Part shown: positions 10,118-22,556 of the stretch, one piece after another
How the letters are laid out: the number at the start of each line of letters is the position of its first letter
How positions within the stretch are numbered: the stretch's first letter is position 1
Assembly: GCA_033439265.1 (NCBI GenBank)
Contig: JAVTVX010000035.1
Span: forward strand, 20,300,001-20,364,000
Origin: Dillenia suffruticosa
Lineage: Eukaryota > Streptophyta > Magnoliopsida > Dilleniales > Dilleniaceae
Reading direction: 5' to 3'
Length of the DNA: 64,000 nt
The notes under the pieces: generated by a model
Told to the model about the DNA's origin: nothing
Seen by the model: the letters and a program-made list of their open reading frames with translations, nothing else
The model's database searches: none
Program-made: the position numbers and the translations under genes

Positions 10118-13100
10118 GCTAAATGAAATTGAAAGCGTAAGGATGGGAATGTTTTTGGTGAAAGTGTAGTTGATGTTAAGTAGTTGAACACGGGGAGTCC
10201 CGCTTCGAGCTTTACTTGAATTCTCAAAATTGCCCTTTGCACTCGTGAAATTTTTCAACCTCATAAAGTTTAGGTGGTTGGAATTTAAATTTCCACATAA
10301 TAATAGAAAGAGAAATATTAAATTTAACGATTACAATTTTAATTCAAAGCTTACTTGAAAGTGAATATTAACTAAAGATATATATTAACTAAAAATATTA
10401 TATTTAAAATAAAAAATTAAATTTAACTAAAACTCAACTAAAGGAAGCCCCATGGATTACCAACGAATTAGATTTGGAAAAAGACCCCCTTTGAGTTGTT
10501 TTGTGCGTGTAGTATGCGTCTACGATTTAGACAACAAAAGGTGGAAGATTTTTGGTTCTTGACTCTGTTCGACTCACTTTAATAATTTATTAAAGTGCAT
10601 TTGTTTATGTCAATTCATATTTTATTTTTTAATAAAAATAAAAAATTCAAATATAAATTATAAATTTATATAATTATGTTTTATTTATTTATTTATTACG
10701 TAAGTGAGAAGTATTGCGCCCAATGAAGAAGGGAGGGAGAGACACGTGTAGAAAAGAAAAGATGACAAAGAAGTACCAAAAACTCGTGTTCCAATTCCAA
10801 CATGTCTTGACCGAGTTAATGATTGGAGCGTGGCAGTAATCATTCATACACTGGGCCCTTCTCCCACACGACCCAATAAATTTTTCTTTAATGAGAAGTA
10901 TTCGGCTCTGCACCTTGTCTGTCGAAAAGGGCAACAACTAAAATTTAGCTCTTTTTCACATTGGGACTTATTCAGGACCCTTTTCATTTTGCATTTCTCT
11001 CTTTAACTTTGGGACCCTTTCGAGCAGGGCATCAAACTTTTTGTTTAAATTGAGAATTTTCTCACTTTCACAGTTTTCACCAGAATACAGCTGGGTTATG
11101 TGGATATTAAATTGCCACACTTTGAGAAAATGAAGTGGGTGGACCTACATGTCTACTGGTTGTACTTGGTAGGATTCGTTACTGCCCACAGCACATTTTG
11201 TGTATATTTATGTTGCGGACATGCAGAAGGTCCATCTATAAATATCCCCTGTTTCATTGACTATCTCCGATTTTGGATAATAATTGCAATTTTTTTTTAT
11301 CTGTATAAAAATTTAAATCCGAAATCATCATATTGTGAATGAGAATTTGTACCACTAAACTATACCATTAAAAACATAATTGAAATTTTCTATTAATAAA
11401 CAATTCATTTAATGAAATTAGATATTAGATTTATTAATTAAGTTCCGTATTTAAAATTTAAGAATAAAAATTATTAAATTGAATGAGTCACTTCTAAATT
11501 AGATTTCTCTTAAACTGAATTAATCGAAATATGATTTCGATTCAAGACATTACTCCCCCTCAAAATAAATAAATAGAAGGATTACTTATTCTTATATTAT
11601 CCCTACTTGTCGTCGGACACACCCTTATAGAATATTTCCCTATTTTGAAAATTTTTTAAGTTTTAGGAGTAAGAAAATTATAAAAAATTTTAAACCGAAA
11701 TAAAAGAAGTATGATTATAAATATTTTCACGCCCTAGCGATTTCCACACCGTATCTTAGATGGTGATAAAACATTTTTGTCTTCATAAACTAATTCAATT
11801 TTGTAGACATATGACCAAAATTATGGTACACAAAATGAGAATTATGGTAAGTGCGAACAAAAATTCTTAGGGTATAAAAGTTGCAGTACCAAACGTTGTC
11901 TCGTTCTTGTCCCAATTTACTTTCTCAGCCACCGCACCTACCCTGAAGCAAAATGTCCCTTAAAACAAATGATGTGCCCCATGTTTCAAATTTCACCTTA
12001 TTTAAAAGACTAACGAGGCAAATTTTTCTTTTGCAACTTTTGGTTGGCAGGTGTTTTCTCACTCCTCCAAAAGCAAAGGGTGGTTGTGTTTGAAAAAGAC
12101 CCATTTTGTTTGTTTATTACAACACTTTAAGGAGTGGAACAAGCAAATGAGATATAATAATATTCAATACTAACCCTGGCAACGTTTTCTTTCATAAAAA
12201 ATGAGAGAGAGAGGGGGGGGGGGGGAGGGGGGGAAGAGAGTGTTAATTGGGACAGGTTGGAGAAGGACACTCATTTGCTACGAAATGTCCTCCAAGTCTC
12301 ACTAACAGCTAGAGTCCATTGAACACAGCCTGTATTCATATCCCAGGTGTAAATTGAAAATAGAAACAAAAACAATCATTCTTGTATATGAAACTATTTC
12401 AACATGTTCATGTCATTGGCCAAACCTTTTTTCTTTCTTTCTTTCTTTCTTTCTTTTGGGCATATTGAACTTCTTGATGATTTCGAAAATCCATCCCCTC
12501 ACTCAATCATTCAGGACAAGGATAAAAGAATGAAATAAATTCAAAAGAAGGGGACAGGAGCGAATTAATTAAGATGTCATTATCCATCGAAAAACACTAT
12601 TTTTGCATCTCCTCAATGATTTCAATAATTACATAGTTATATTAATTAAGCATTATGACATCCATGTTTGCTTTAACAAGTCAATGATCTCTCCACGACA
12701 TACATGGATAATTATTATTATTTTGGGTATTGGACAAATTGATATGTAAAATGATATTCCGATTAATCCATTCTAAAGAGAAGTTATTTTAAATGCTATA
12801 CAACTCATGTTGAACTCGTGTTAGACCTTAGGAAAAGAAAAGGTATCGATGTTAGAATTGTGGAGAGATAAATACAAAGAAGAATACATGTTTCTCGATT
12901 TTCTTAAAATCATGAGATTTTTAATTTTAGAATTTAGTTCTTAATTTATCAGATAAGTCGCTCATTAAAAATAAAAATCAGGGTTAACATTAATTTTTTA
13001 AAATTTTACTCTTTAACAAGCATCCTTCTACATCATTCTTATTCCTAGATCTCAAACTAAGATATGGAACCTAAAGTGAAAAATCAATGACATGCCAAGA

Positions 13101-14592
13101 GGTGGGAACTCCTAGGAACAAAAATTGGCATTGTCTTAAAAATAGACATCACTTTGAAATATGCCTTTTCCCAAAGAAAATACCTTTTCCAATCCTCTAA
13201 ACACCATTTTAATAGGTAAAAAGTTTCGTCTAAAACTAATTTTCCTAGAAAAAGAAGTAATAGTAAGCATTGGTTTCCAACAGGCATCCATTAAACGTTG
13301 CTTTTTGATTAGTGGGTCTTAAAGTGAAAATGTTTTTTGCTTCGCTTGGGCTGAATTCACCATTGATGCATGCTTTTATCTTTTGCTTTGTGTCTTTTTC
13401 CTCTTTATTTCTTTTATTTGTGGAATAAAAGGTTAGGTAACAAGAAAGGGATAAATAAGATTGCACAAAATCCAAGTGATGGAGCTGAAGACAAGTGGCA
13501 GCTCAAAATTCCCATTTTAGGAAACCTTTATTTCTTTTGTTTTTTATTAAGTTTTTTTTTTTTTTTTTTGGTATGGTTTTCATAACCCTAGTCTCTAAAT
13601 AGAAGAAGAAAACTGCCTTTCGAATATGATTTTTTTTCTCAACCTTTCTTCTTCATTTGTGAATTCATTTTCAAAATTCTTTCTCAACCTTTCTTCTTCG
13701 TTTGTGATTTCCTTTCCAAAATTCTCAGAGAAATTCTCATTTTTATTAACTTTGAATCTCATAATTTTATTGTATTCTAGGGGGTGACTTCTCATAAACC
13801 TTCTAACAAGTCTTGTTAAGTAAAGAGAAGGCATTTTTTTTTTTTTTTTTTTTTGATATCTGGACCTTCCAAAATTCGGGGATTCGTTAAAGCTTAATGG
13901 GAAGTTCATCCAGAAACACACTTTTTTCGACCGTTTAAAAATTATATTATGAGCCCCTCAAGTGAAAGGGTCAAAGTAGTATCATCGGATTCCCCAAAAA
14001 AAAAAATTCTTGTTCAAGTAAACGCTCCTACAGTGTTGAGCAACCCCGAAACATGGGAGCATTAGGAAAACCCAATTTCAAATCAATTGTTCTTGCAAAG
14101 ATATCTTTTGTTCTTTTTTTAAAATTTTAATATCCTTTATGAGACTTTTAATATTAATTATTTTTGTTTTAAAAAAAATTAACAGTATTTATTAAAATAC
14201 TATTAATTTATATATTAAAAAAATTAGTGGAATTGCCCCTTGGGTTCACCGATTAATACTTGAGCAAGATTTTTTTTTCTTTACGGTCTTAAACGGGAGA
14301 ATGGAAAAATTCACTCTCAAGTCTCAACCTTGAAATATGAGAGAGAGAATAGCCAATTAGAGTAGCAATTCACTAAATTAAAATATAAATAAATAAACAC
14401 ACTCTCCCAATAGGGAACTATTTTATCATTATGAAAAAAAAAAAAATTTACTTTTTTGAGTATGCCTCATTATGGCTCATCTCCAAGTGGAATTCCATCA
14501 TTGGCTACAATAGAAAGTAAGCCCCCCTTTTTTTCTTTCTTCAAGTGTGTTTGTATTTTTGTCCAAAGCACCTTTCTTTCTTTTTCACTCTC

Positions 14593-14636
<44 letters not shown>

Positions 14637-15690
14637 ACCCTCATTGCTCTTGGTGAGATATTTTTAGCCATCCTTTTTTGGATGAAATTTTTAAGCTTAT
14701 TATTGTTTTCCCCACAATTCAACCCCCACCGTCTTCTTCTATCTTTAGTAAAAGACGATGTGCTACTATTTTCCAGCCAAACTCAATTTTCCATTAGTTG
14801 TGAGTGACCATCACAAATGATAGCCTATGGCGATCTTCGTGAATTTCATAGATCACCCATTGTTTTGTACATAAAAATATATCTATATATATATATATAT
14901 ATATTATTTAGCTTATCAAATTTAATTTTTAATTTCTAATGTCTTATTCAACAAAATTGTTTTATATTTAAATTTTAAACAGTAGTATAAATTTTAGGGC
15001 CTATTTTGGCAAAATAAGTCAAATTAATATATGAGATCTTTTCTCAGGACTTGGGAAGACCAACGAGTCTTTCTTTCCATGATCCTTCGTCTTCACGGGG
15101 GAACAGAGAAATACATACCCCCCTTTGGCGAATTTGGGCCCGCACATTTTAGGGCCTGGATCTCTCTCCTGACTTAGTCAAAACGTCAGCCCACTTACGC
15201 AACAGAGTGTGTGTGGATTTTTTATTTTTTATTTTTATTTTTTTTTATAATATACTAATCGATATTCTGAGTCATATTCTGAATAATTCAATTTGAAACT
15301 TATAGTAGTCCATTTAAGGGGACTGCCCTCCTAACGTAATCTGCTCCATACCTAAATCGCAAGTTGAACTCATGACTTTTGATTTTTTTTTTTTTTTGTG
15401 AGGTTAACTCATGACTTTGGTTAAGAGATCTCACACTACATTCTACTAGACCAACTGATCGTTGGTATTTTTTTGATAATTTACTTTCCTTTTGATTTGA
15501 TAATTTCAAAGTGTGTGGATGAGCAAAGGGCAACTTACAAACGCTGAGCATTTAGATTTACCGACAAAAATCCAAAAATCTAATTTTAAATTTTTATGAA
15601 AAATAAAAAAATTTACTAATTCAGATTAAATTTATGGAATTAAGATGAAATCAAATTTAATGTCAAAAATGGCTTTTATTTTGAATCCAC
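10115..15690. other. Intergenic desert, left half
   Basis: No gene recognised. The DNA is AT-rich and broken by simple repeats: a G tract of 13+7 at 12213-12233, (CTTT)n at about 12429-12457, poly-T at about 13553-13570 and 13837-13854, (CT)n at 14595-14634 and (TA)n at about 14881-14902. Short frames here are not supported by any motif. Confidence 0.6.
14595..14634. repeat. (CT)n microsatellite
   Basis: About 20 CT units in an intergenic context, with no start codon of a recognisable gene following. Confidence 0.9.
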
Positions 15691-15696
15691 CATGGC

Positions 15697-18600
15697 TAGA
15701 GAGAGTGTTTCCTTTTTGCCTAGGGTTTTTTGAACATAGTTGGCTTGTCGCTAATCCAGAACATATATAACACTCATATAGGGTAAGTTCCATGCTAGTT
15801 TAGGAGTGGAAACCCTAGTTCCCATACAAAGATCACTGAGAATCTTTCGAGATTGTAGGGGACTCATAGGAGATTTTAGTATCCTATCGATTAAGGAAAA
15901 TTTTAATTGACTCGGAGGCTTCTAGCCTTCTTAAGAGTACTCCTCAAGATATATTTTCTTATCAAAAAAGACTTTCCCAAGAGCGAAGATGCGTATCCAA
16001 CTAACGAAGGTTAGAATTTCTACTCTCTTAATGGTTGGCTTCAATTTGTGTCTATCATATAATGGGATAAGTCGTGCTCATATCAATAAGATGTGTATGC
16101 CGAGAAATAAGTGATCGGGGAACTTGAGTATTGAGAATTGAGATGACCGAGAGGGTCTTTGATCAAGAGGGTACTTCGGCCAAAGGACTGTGGAATTTAA
16201 AGATAATATGGACCAAATCCAATGGGTACAAATGGTGTAAGTTTATCGTTAATAGGTTGTGAGGAGGTGAGTAGAAATGATTTTGGGATAGTGGAAAAGT
16301 TATGAAGGCGCAACCATCAGGGTAGTGGTGCATTAAATACAGTTTGCAATGATATTTTGAAGCGGGAGAGTCAGATTGTATAGTTAGACTGTTATGTGAG
16401 TAGCATTCAATGTGGGGTAGATTACTTCGATTTCGATGCATGCCGTTTCATCTTCTGAAATTGGCTATAAATAGTAAACCACGGTGGTTGGCTTTCTTGA
16501 ATTCATAAGATGGCTCATAAGAGATTATGTTTTCGATTTATGGTTGATGGCAAGATAAAGGAAAATTAGGGCTTGCAAGAGGGTATTAATCTTACTAAAG
16601 CTTTAGTATTAGCAATATGAAGATGGGGGGTTTTGTATGGTGGTTTTTCTGTGCCCTGTTATTCGGACATTTGAATGAATGTATAGGCACTGTCGATACA
16701 AGATTCTATCAATTATTGGAATTGTTGACACAAGGTTCCATCACGTTATCTGAGAATCCGATACTGTGGTGGCCCATGGTGGTGGTCTCAAGGGACCTTG
16801 CAATGGATGTAGGTGCCTTCTCTTTTTTATATTCCAAATTGGGAGGAGGGGGTGTCTATCCTATGTGAGATTTGATGGAGACGGCCGAGCCTTGGGCACA
16901 ACGGCGGTAGATAGTTCTTGTTTGATTATTGTCAGCACCTCTGTGCCCAAGCGTAAAAAGAATGAGGGAGCTATGTCCAGCGTTGGCCATCTTTTTGGAG
17001 CATAAAGAGGATGAAAGAAATTGATATTGAGAAGGTAGCTCTCTAGGCTCTTCCTCTTTTTTGTTCTCTCTATATTTCTAATACCTCAATCCCTATGTAT
17101 TCTCACTATGTGTAAAGATTTGATGTCTATGTTCTTGTGTGAATTCTGAGTCACATGTAAAAATGCAATTGATAAATAAATGAAAGAGTTTTTCATTGTA
17201 CCTCGTAATTGTGTTATTCGTGAACTTTGCTATGTTGCTATTGTTTATCAAAACTACTTACGGCTTCAAGTATAGTTGTTTGGTAATTAGAAACTTGGCC
17301 CCTATGGCCTTTGCCACAAGATGTTGGACATGAGTATAATAACCCTTTATCGTATTTTGTTTGAATTGCTTGTGGGCCTAAGGTTGCCGGTAAGTCAAGG
17401 GAAGATTCAAGTGCATTATGCTGGGCGCAGTTGTTGTGCTGATGAAAGTTTTGAGGCATTACAACTTTGAATTAGCATATCAAGCGTTGCACCAAGAATA
17501 CTTGGAGGCTTTATGCCTTAGGATGTTATAGTGTATCGGGCGTTGTGCCGACGATATTTGGAGACGTCGCACCTTTGGATGTGCACCGATGATGCTTAGA
17601 GGCATTGTGCCTTTGGATGTCTTAATATATCAAGCGTTGCGCCGACAATATTTGAAGGCGTTGCGCCTTTAGATATTGTAGTGTTTCGGGTATTGTGTTG
17701 ATGATACTTGAAGGCGTTGCACCTTTGGATGTCATAGTGTATCGGGCATTGCGCCTTTAGAGGTTATTTCTTTGTGTCGAGTAGTATCGACTCTTTTACA
17801 TGGAAGATGATAGGTTTCAGGTGAAGAGTGGATGCATGAAAATCAAAATGCTAATATTGATAAAACAATCAGTCATCTGAATAACAGAATCTATTGATAG
17901 TAAATACACAAATTCTTAAAGTTCCATGAGGTATAGCCGAGCTGGTTAAATGGTCAAGTTGATAAGTTTTAGGCCGAACTACCGAGCGTATTTGGTATAG
18001 GCCTTCCTACTTAGGTGCGAGTTTACTCCTTGTTGAGGTTTTCTAGTAGCCTTTACCTATTGTATAGGAGGTCACAATCTAGTCCTTGATCAATGAGAAC
18101 TCTCTTGTCGTATATGTCCCTATCTTAGCGGTGGTAATATCATGTTAATCTGAGGTAACTCCGACCAGGTCGTTGGTGTTGAAGTTGATTGGTGGTTTTT
18201 TTCTGTTTTGCAGCATGGTAAGAACAAGGATGAAAGTTCACTGTGAAATGGATCTCTTTCTAGCGTGTTCCCACAGACAACGTCAATCTGTAGGAGGTGG
18301 GTTTAAGTTCCATAGATAATGACTCCTAAGGCTTGAGGGTTGAAGCGAAGTCAGTGTAGTTCCTCGCTCAATTCATGAGAATGTACCTACAAAAAACTAT
18401 CGAGGGATGATCCGGCAGAGGAAACTCCAACGCTCCAGTTAGGGGGAAGTGCTAGTAATAAGAGAAAATAGACCAGAGAGAGAAAGTGTGCGTGTTCATT
18501 TTTGTGTAGGGTTTTTTAAACATACATAGCATGTCACTAATCCTGAACATATATAATATGCATATAAGTTAAATTTCATACGATTTTACGAGTGGATAGT

Positions 18601-19050
18601 TCCTTTATGAAAGTCACTGAGAATCTTTTGAAATTGTAAGGGACCCGTTGGAGATTTTAGTGTCTTGTCGATTAAGGGAAATTCCAATTGACTTGGAGGC
18701 TTTATGCCTGTTTAGGAGTAATCCTCAAAATACAATTCCTTATCAAAAGAGATTTTTTTGGGAGCGAAGATGCATATCCGACTAACGAATATTAGAATTT
18801 TTATTTCCTTAATTGGCTTCAACATAATGGGATAAGTCGTGCTCATATTAATGAGATGTGTACGCTCGTATCAATGAGATGTGTACGCTGAGAAACTAAG
18901 TGATCGGAGAACTTAAGTACCAAGAATTGAGATGAACGAGAGGGTCTTCGACCGAGAGGGTACTTCAACCAAAGGACCATAGAATTTAAAGACAATACGG
19001 CCCAAATCCAATGAGCACAAGTGGTGTTAGTCTTATGGTAATAAGTTGTT
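15697..19050 (+). mobile_element. Old non-autonomous LTR-type element (LARD/TRIM-like) or nested remnant
   Basis: Two direct repeats of about 560-580 bp, 15697-16259 and 18473-19050, share long blocks (for example TCACTGAGAATCTTT, GGAGATTTTAGT and AATGGGATAAGTCGTGCTCAT) and are roughly four-fifths identical by eye. The left copy continues into DNA with a TATA-like box (GGCTATAAATAG, about 16463) and a polyadenylation-like AATAAATG near 17175. The left terminal repeat may therefore be about 1.5 kb, with the right copy cut short near 19050. Between them lie a 56-bp tandem array and, just before the right copy, a purine tract (AGTTAGGGGGAAG, about 18438-18450) like a polypurine tract. I see no gag or pol, so the family (Gypsy or Copia) cannot be set. 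It is broken; the divergence implies millions of years. Confidence 0.6.
17421..17763. repeat. 56-bp tandem array with GGCG-TTG-CGCC hairpin cores
   Basis: Five to six imperfect units. Clear unit starts at 17484, 17540, 17634, 17690 and 17746 give a 56-bp period; one unit is shortened. A typical unit begins GCGTTGCGCCGACGATATTT and contains GGCGTTGCGCC (17657-17667), a perfect 4-bp stem with a 3-nt loop. Several copies keep the dyad only partly. The GC content stands out from its surroundings. It lies inside the LTR-type element. Confidence 0.75.
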
Positions 19051-22000
19051 GGAGCATGCACCACCACTTTCGGTGGAGAAAATAAACACAACTCACCACA
19101 ATCTAGTTGCTCAAGCAAACACGAAAGATAATCTCAATAAAAATTCACTAGTAAAATTTTATAGAGAATTTTTTAGTGAAACTACAATCTAAATATAGCA
19201 TTTTATGATTGACAAATACTTTTATCATAATATTTAAGGATTGAATTATTAGTGACTAATAAGTTTGATGGGAGAAGTGCCTTAAACCTGACTCGAGGGG
19301 TTGGTGATCTTTTTTCACCAGAGATAGATTGAATGTGACTAATAAACTTTTTATCACATTAATTCTTGTATTAAACAAAGGAATAAATAACATTAAACGT
19401 GACTTTCAGATTTGAGGGGTAAGGTGCCTGTATTTGAACAAAGGTCAACTAATGATGCGAACGAATGTCGAATTTCGATGATCTTTTCTTGGTGTGGTAA
19501 CATCATGAAAGAGAAAATGTCAAACCATCGTACAACTATGAGGTACAAAGCATCCTACGGATAGGTTCGATTGCTAGATTAGATGAACACAATTTAAGTG
19601 GGTGAGGTCAATCTTCATTTTAGCAATAAATAAATAACCAAATTATCTGCACCTGTCTATATGTTGAACATGATAAGATTTGTGACGATGGTAAGCATGA
19701 CTTTTGTGCATTTTAAAAATTTATTTATTTTATCTAAAATGACTATCTCTCTTAATTTAATGCCCACCCAAAAATGATTGGTTGAACATAATTCATATAT
19801 ATATTTATGGTGACTTCCATATAATTTCAGTAGGATGGATGGTAGTTAGCTCGCTTCTATCAATATCAATTAAAAAAATAAATAAATTCATCTATTATTG
19901 ACACAATAATTTATGGGAGGGTATCATATCTTGGGTTAATGGAAAAAGTTTATATTTGATATAAAGTATGGTCCGATTAATTAAAAGGACTTGATAATTT
20001 GAAATAATACCACACATTGAAACTTTCAGAGTATTAGGGTAAGTTTATTAACTCTTTAAAATGTCTTGTAAAATGTTTAAGAAGTTTTAAAATTATAATT
20101 TTTTTAAACTAATTAAAATATAATAACTAAAAGTTATTTATATGATATTAATTAATAATATCATATTCTTTTTAGTTATTTCGTTTTTTTTACCTTGATT
20201 TGGTCACCACCCAGTTTCGGAATTTTGTCTCGACTAATTTGGATTGACACTAACAAGTATTGGTTTCTTTTTAGTTATTTCGATACTAAAAATAATCAAA
20301 TGCAACAATAATTTTCATAAAATATCATGTAAGAACTTAAATAGTATTTTATACAAACACTTTAATAAAAAAAATTATTCTGAAATTAAGATATTAGAGT
20401 TTATAAACTTTAAAAATAGTTTTAAAAATTTTAAAATTATTTAAATTAAATTTAACCAAACAGCTCTTACCCTTTGCTTATAATATATTAAGCAGTCAAA
20501 TGCATCTAAAACTTTCCAACAATCAATAATATAAACTTTCCAAGAACCAACTCATCCCCACTCAGATGGAGTTGTGAACTTTACTTTTTACCCCAATTCT
20601 TTTCAACTTAGATTTATTAGTTTCCACTATGTTTTGAGCTCTTGCTTTACACAAGTTGATAAAAATTGTGAAGTCAACTAAGAATCATATATCCATGAAA
20701 ATGCAAGTGCAATGCATCACGGGTGCACATTCTATGAATCAAAAAAGCAAAAGAAATTGGACAACTAGTGTGATAATTCCTTACAAAAATTTTTATTTAT
20801 CATAAAATATTTAATTGAAATTATAATTAGCATTTATTCTCTCATAATATTATCTAAGAGTGTTTTATTATTATTTTTTATTATTTTTTTATTATTTTTA
20901 TTTTTAAATACCCACTTGAGGCTTTTAGAGTTGAATAGTATTACTGTTTCTTTTTACCGACACTTGCTGACGTAGATAAGAAGGGTATCTTTATCTCTAA
21001 TCAGTCAGGAGTTCAACTTCCCTTAGACACAAAAAAAATAATGTTGAGAGACCTCTCCTTCAAATGAGATCTGACAGTCAGATCGATTCAGATTAATCGA
21101 GGTAAAATCTTGAATACTGGATGATATAGCCGTAAGGACCAAGAAAAAAAATAAGTCATACTTCTTTTGCAGATGAAGATATCTGCGACATGCTAAAGGC
21201 AATCACGTGGACAGGACGCTAGCAAACATTCAAATTCCGCCTCATTCTTTTGTTACATTGAAAATTTTCACTTGGATTTAATTTCTTTATTATATTTTCC
21301 TTTGCAACGTCAAAAGTCGATAATTTTCTAAATGAAATATTAACTAAAAGTTTTTTTTTTTTAATTAGGATTTCGCATTGTCACTGTATTTTATTATCTT
21401 CACTAAAAGAAATTAGAATTTTCTTTTTTCTGAGCAAATAGTAAAAATAGGTGTTGAGACTTGTGCATAAGAGGTTTCGCTTGCTCTTGTTGACGAACCA
21501 AACGAGAGAAGAAAGCAAAAAAAAATAATAATAATAAAGAGAAAGATTTATCGAGAAGAGAAGAGAGAAAAAGAGGCAAAAGAGAGAAAGGAGCTAGTAG
21601 AGAAAAAAAAATATATAAAGATGGGTAAAATAATCTTTTTCAATATTAATAAATAAATAATATTATAAAATAAATAAAAAATCATAAAACCTAATCCAGA
21701 TTCAACAATAATTGAAGCAAATATATCACGAGTCGAAATTAATTTTCATTAGTGATACGTAAAGAAAATTTCACCTATTTTTAAAGTAGATTTGGTTCTA
21801 CTTTGTGGATATTTGGGGTTTTAGCCGTTAAGCTATCAATGTGTGGTAACTCGAGATGGCATTTTTCTTTTGGGTGGGCTAGAGAACGTGGCTTTATTAT
21901 CCGGGCGACTGCTTCTTCTGGTGAGCATCGAGAGTGTAACATTTCTGCGTGCCCTTTTTGGTCTAACTGAGGATTAATGAATTGAAAATTGAACAAATAA

Positions 22001-22500
22001 ATAGATAGGATAAGTGGAGCGGAGAGCAGAGAAAAATAAGAATATAGTTAATTTGTATTAATTGTTTTTGATTTAGGTAGTGAGTAAAAATATTAAATAT
22101 TTTAATAAATTTAAAATTTAAAATTTTAAAAAGAATTATATTAAAAAATCTCTTATTCATATCGAATCGTATAATATTTTGGATCGAGTTAGTCAAGTTA
22201 AAAAAAAGAAAAAAAGAAAAAAGAAAGTAATTTGTGATTAGCGTGCAGCGTTGCAGAAGGTGAGAGCATAGCGGGCGGCCGTCGCTCGGAGAGGAGAGAA
22301 TGGGACAGAAAGGGTTGACTTTTTCACCCGCAGCCAAGAAGGAAAGACACATGGCCACGCAACCTCTCTATACGGGCAGCACTTCCCACGATGTCATGCG
22401 CATGTCTCTCTCTCTCTCTCTTCATCAACATCCGTACAGCCTCTCTCTTCCCCCCCTCCACGCATATATTGGGGTTGTCCCTTCTCGTCTTCGCCCTCGA
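19051..22500. other. Intergenic desert, right half
   Basis: No gene recognised. Very AT-rich. A segment of about 430 bp (about 20035-20470) begins GGGTAAG and ends CTTACCC, hinting at a small element, but I see no convincing target duplication. The stretch 22385-22500 lies in the promoter region of the PIRL gene. Confidence 0.55.
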
Positions 22501-22516
22501 CAAGCTTGATAACAGC

Positions 22517-22548
<32 letters not shown>

Positions 22549-22556
22549 CAGTAAAG

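Noticed and set aside
17931-18010. tRNA-like box A (TAGCCGAGCTGGTTAAATGG) near 17942
   Set aside because: No box B (GGTTCGANNCC) at the right distance and no cloverleaf; it lies inside the LTR-type element.
20035-20470. Possible MITE bounded by GGGTAAG and CTTACCC
   Set aside because: Terminal similarity is only 7 bp and no target-site duplication is visible.
21963-22358. A 131-codon minus-strand frame upstream of PIRL
   Set aside because: Low-complexity Phe/Ile/Asn-rich translation of AT-rich DNA with no family signature.
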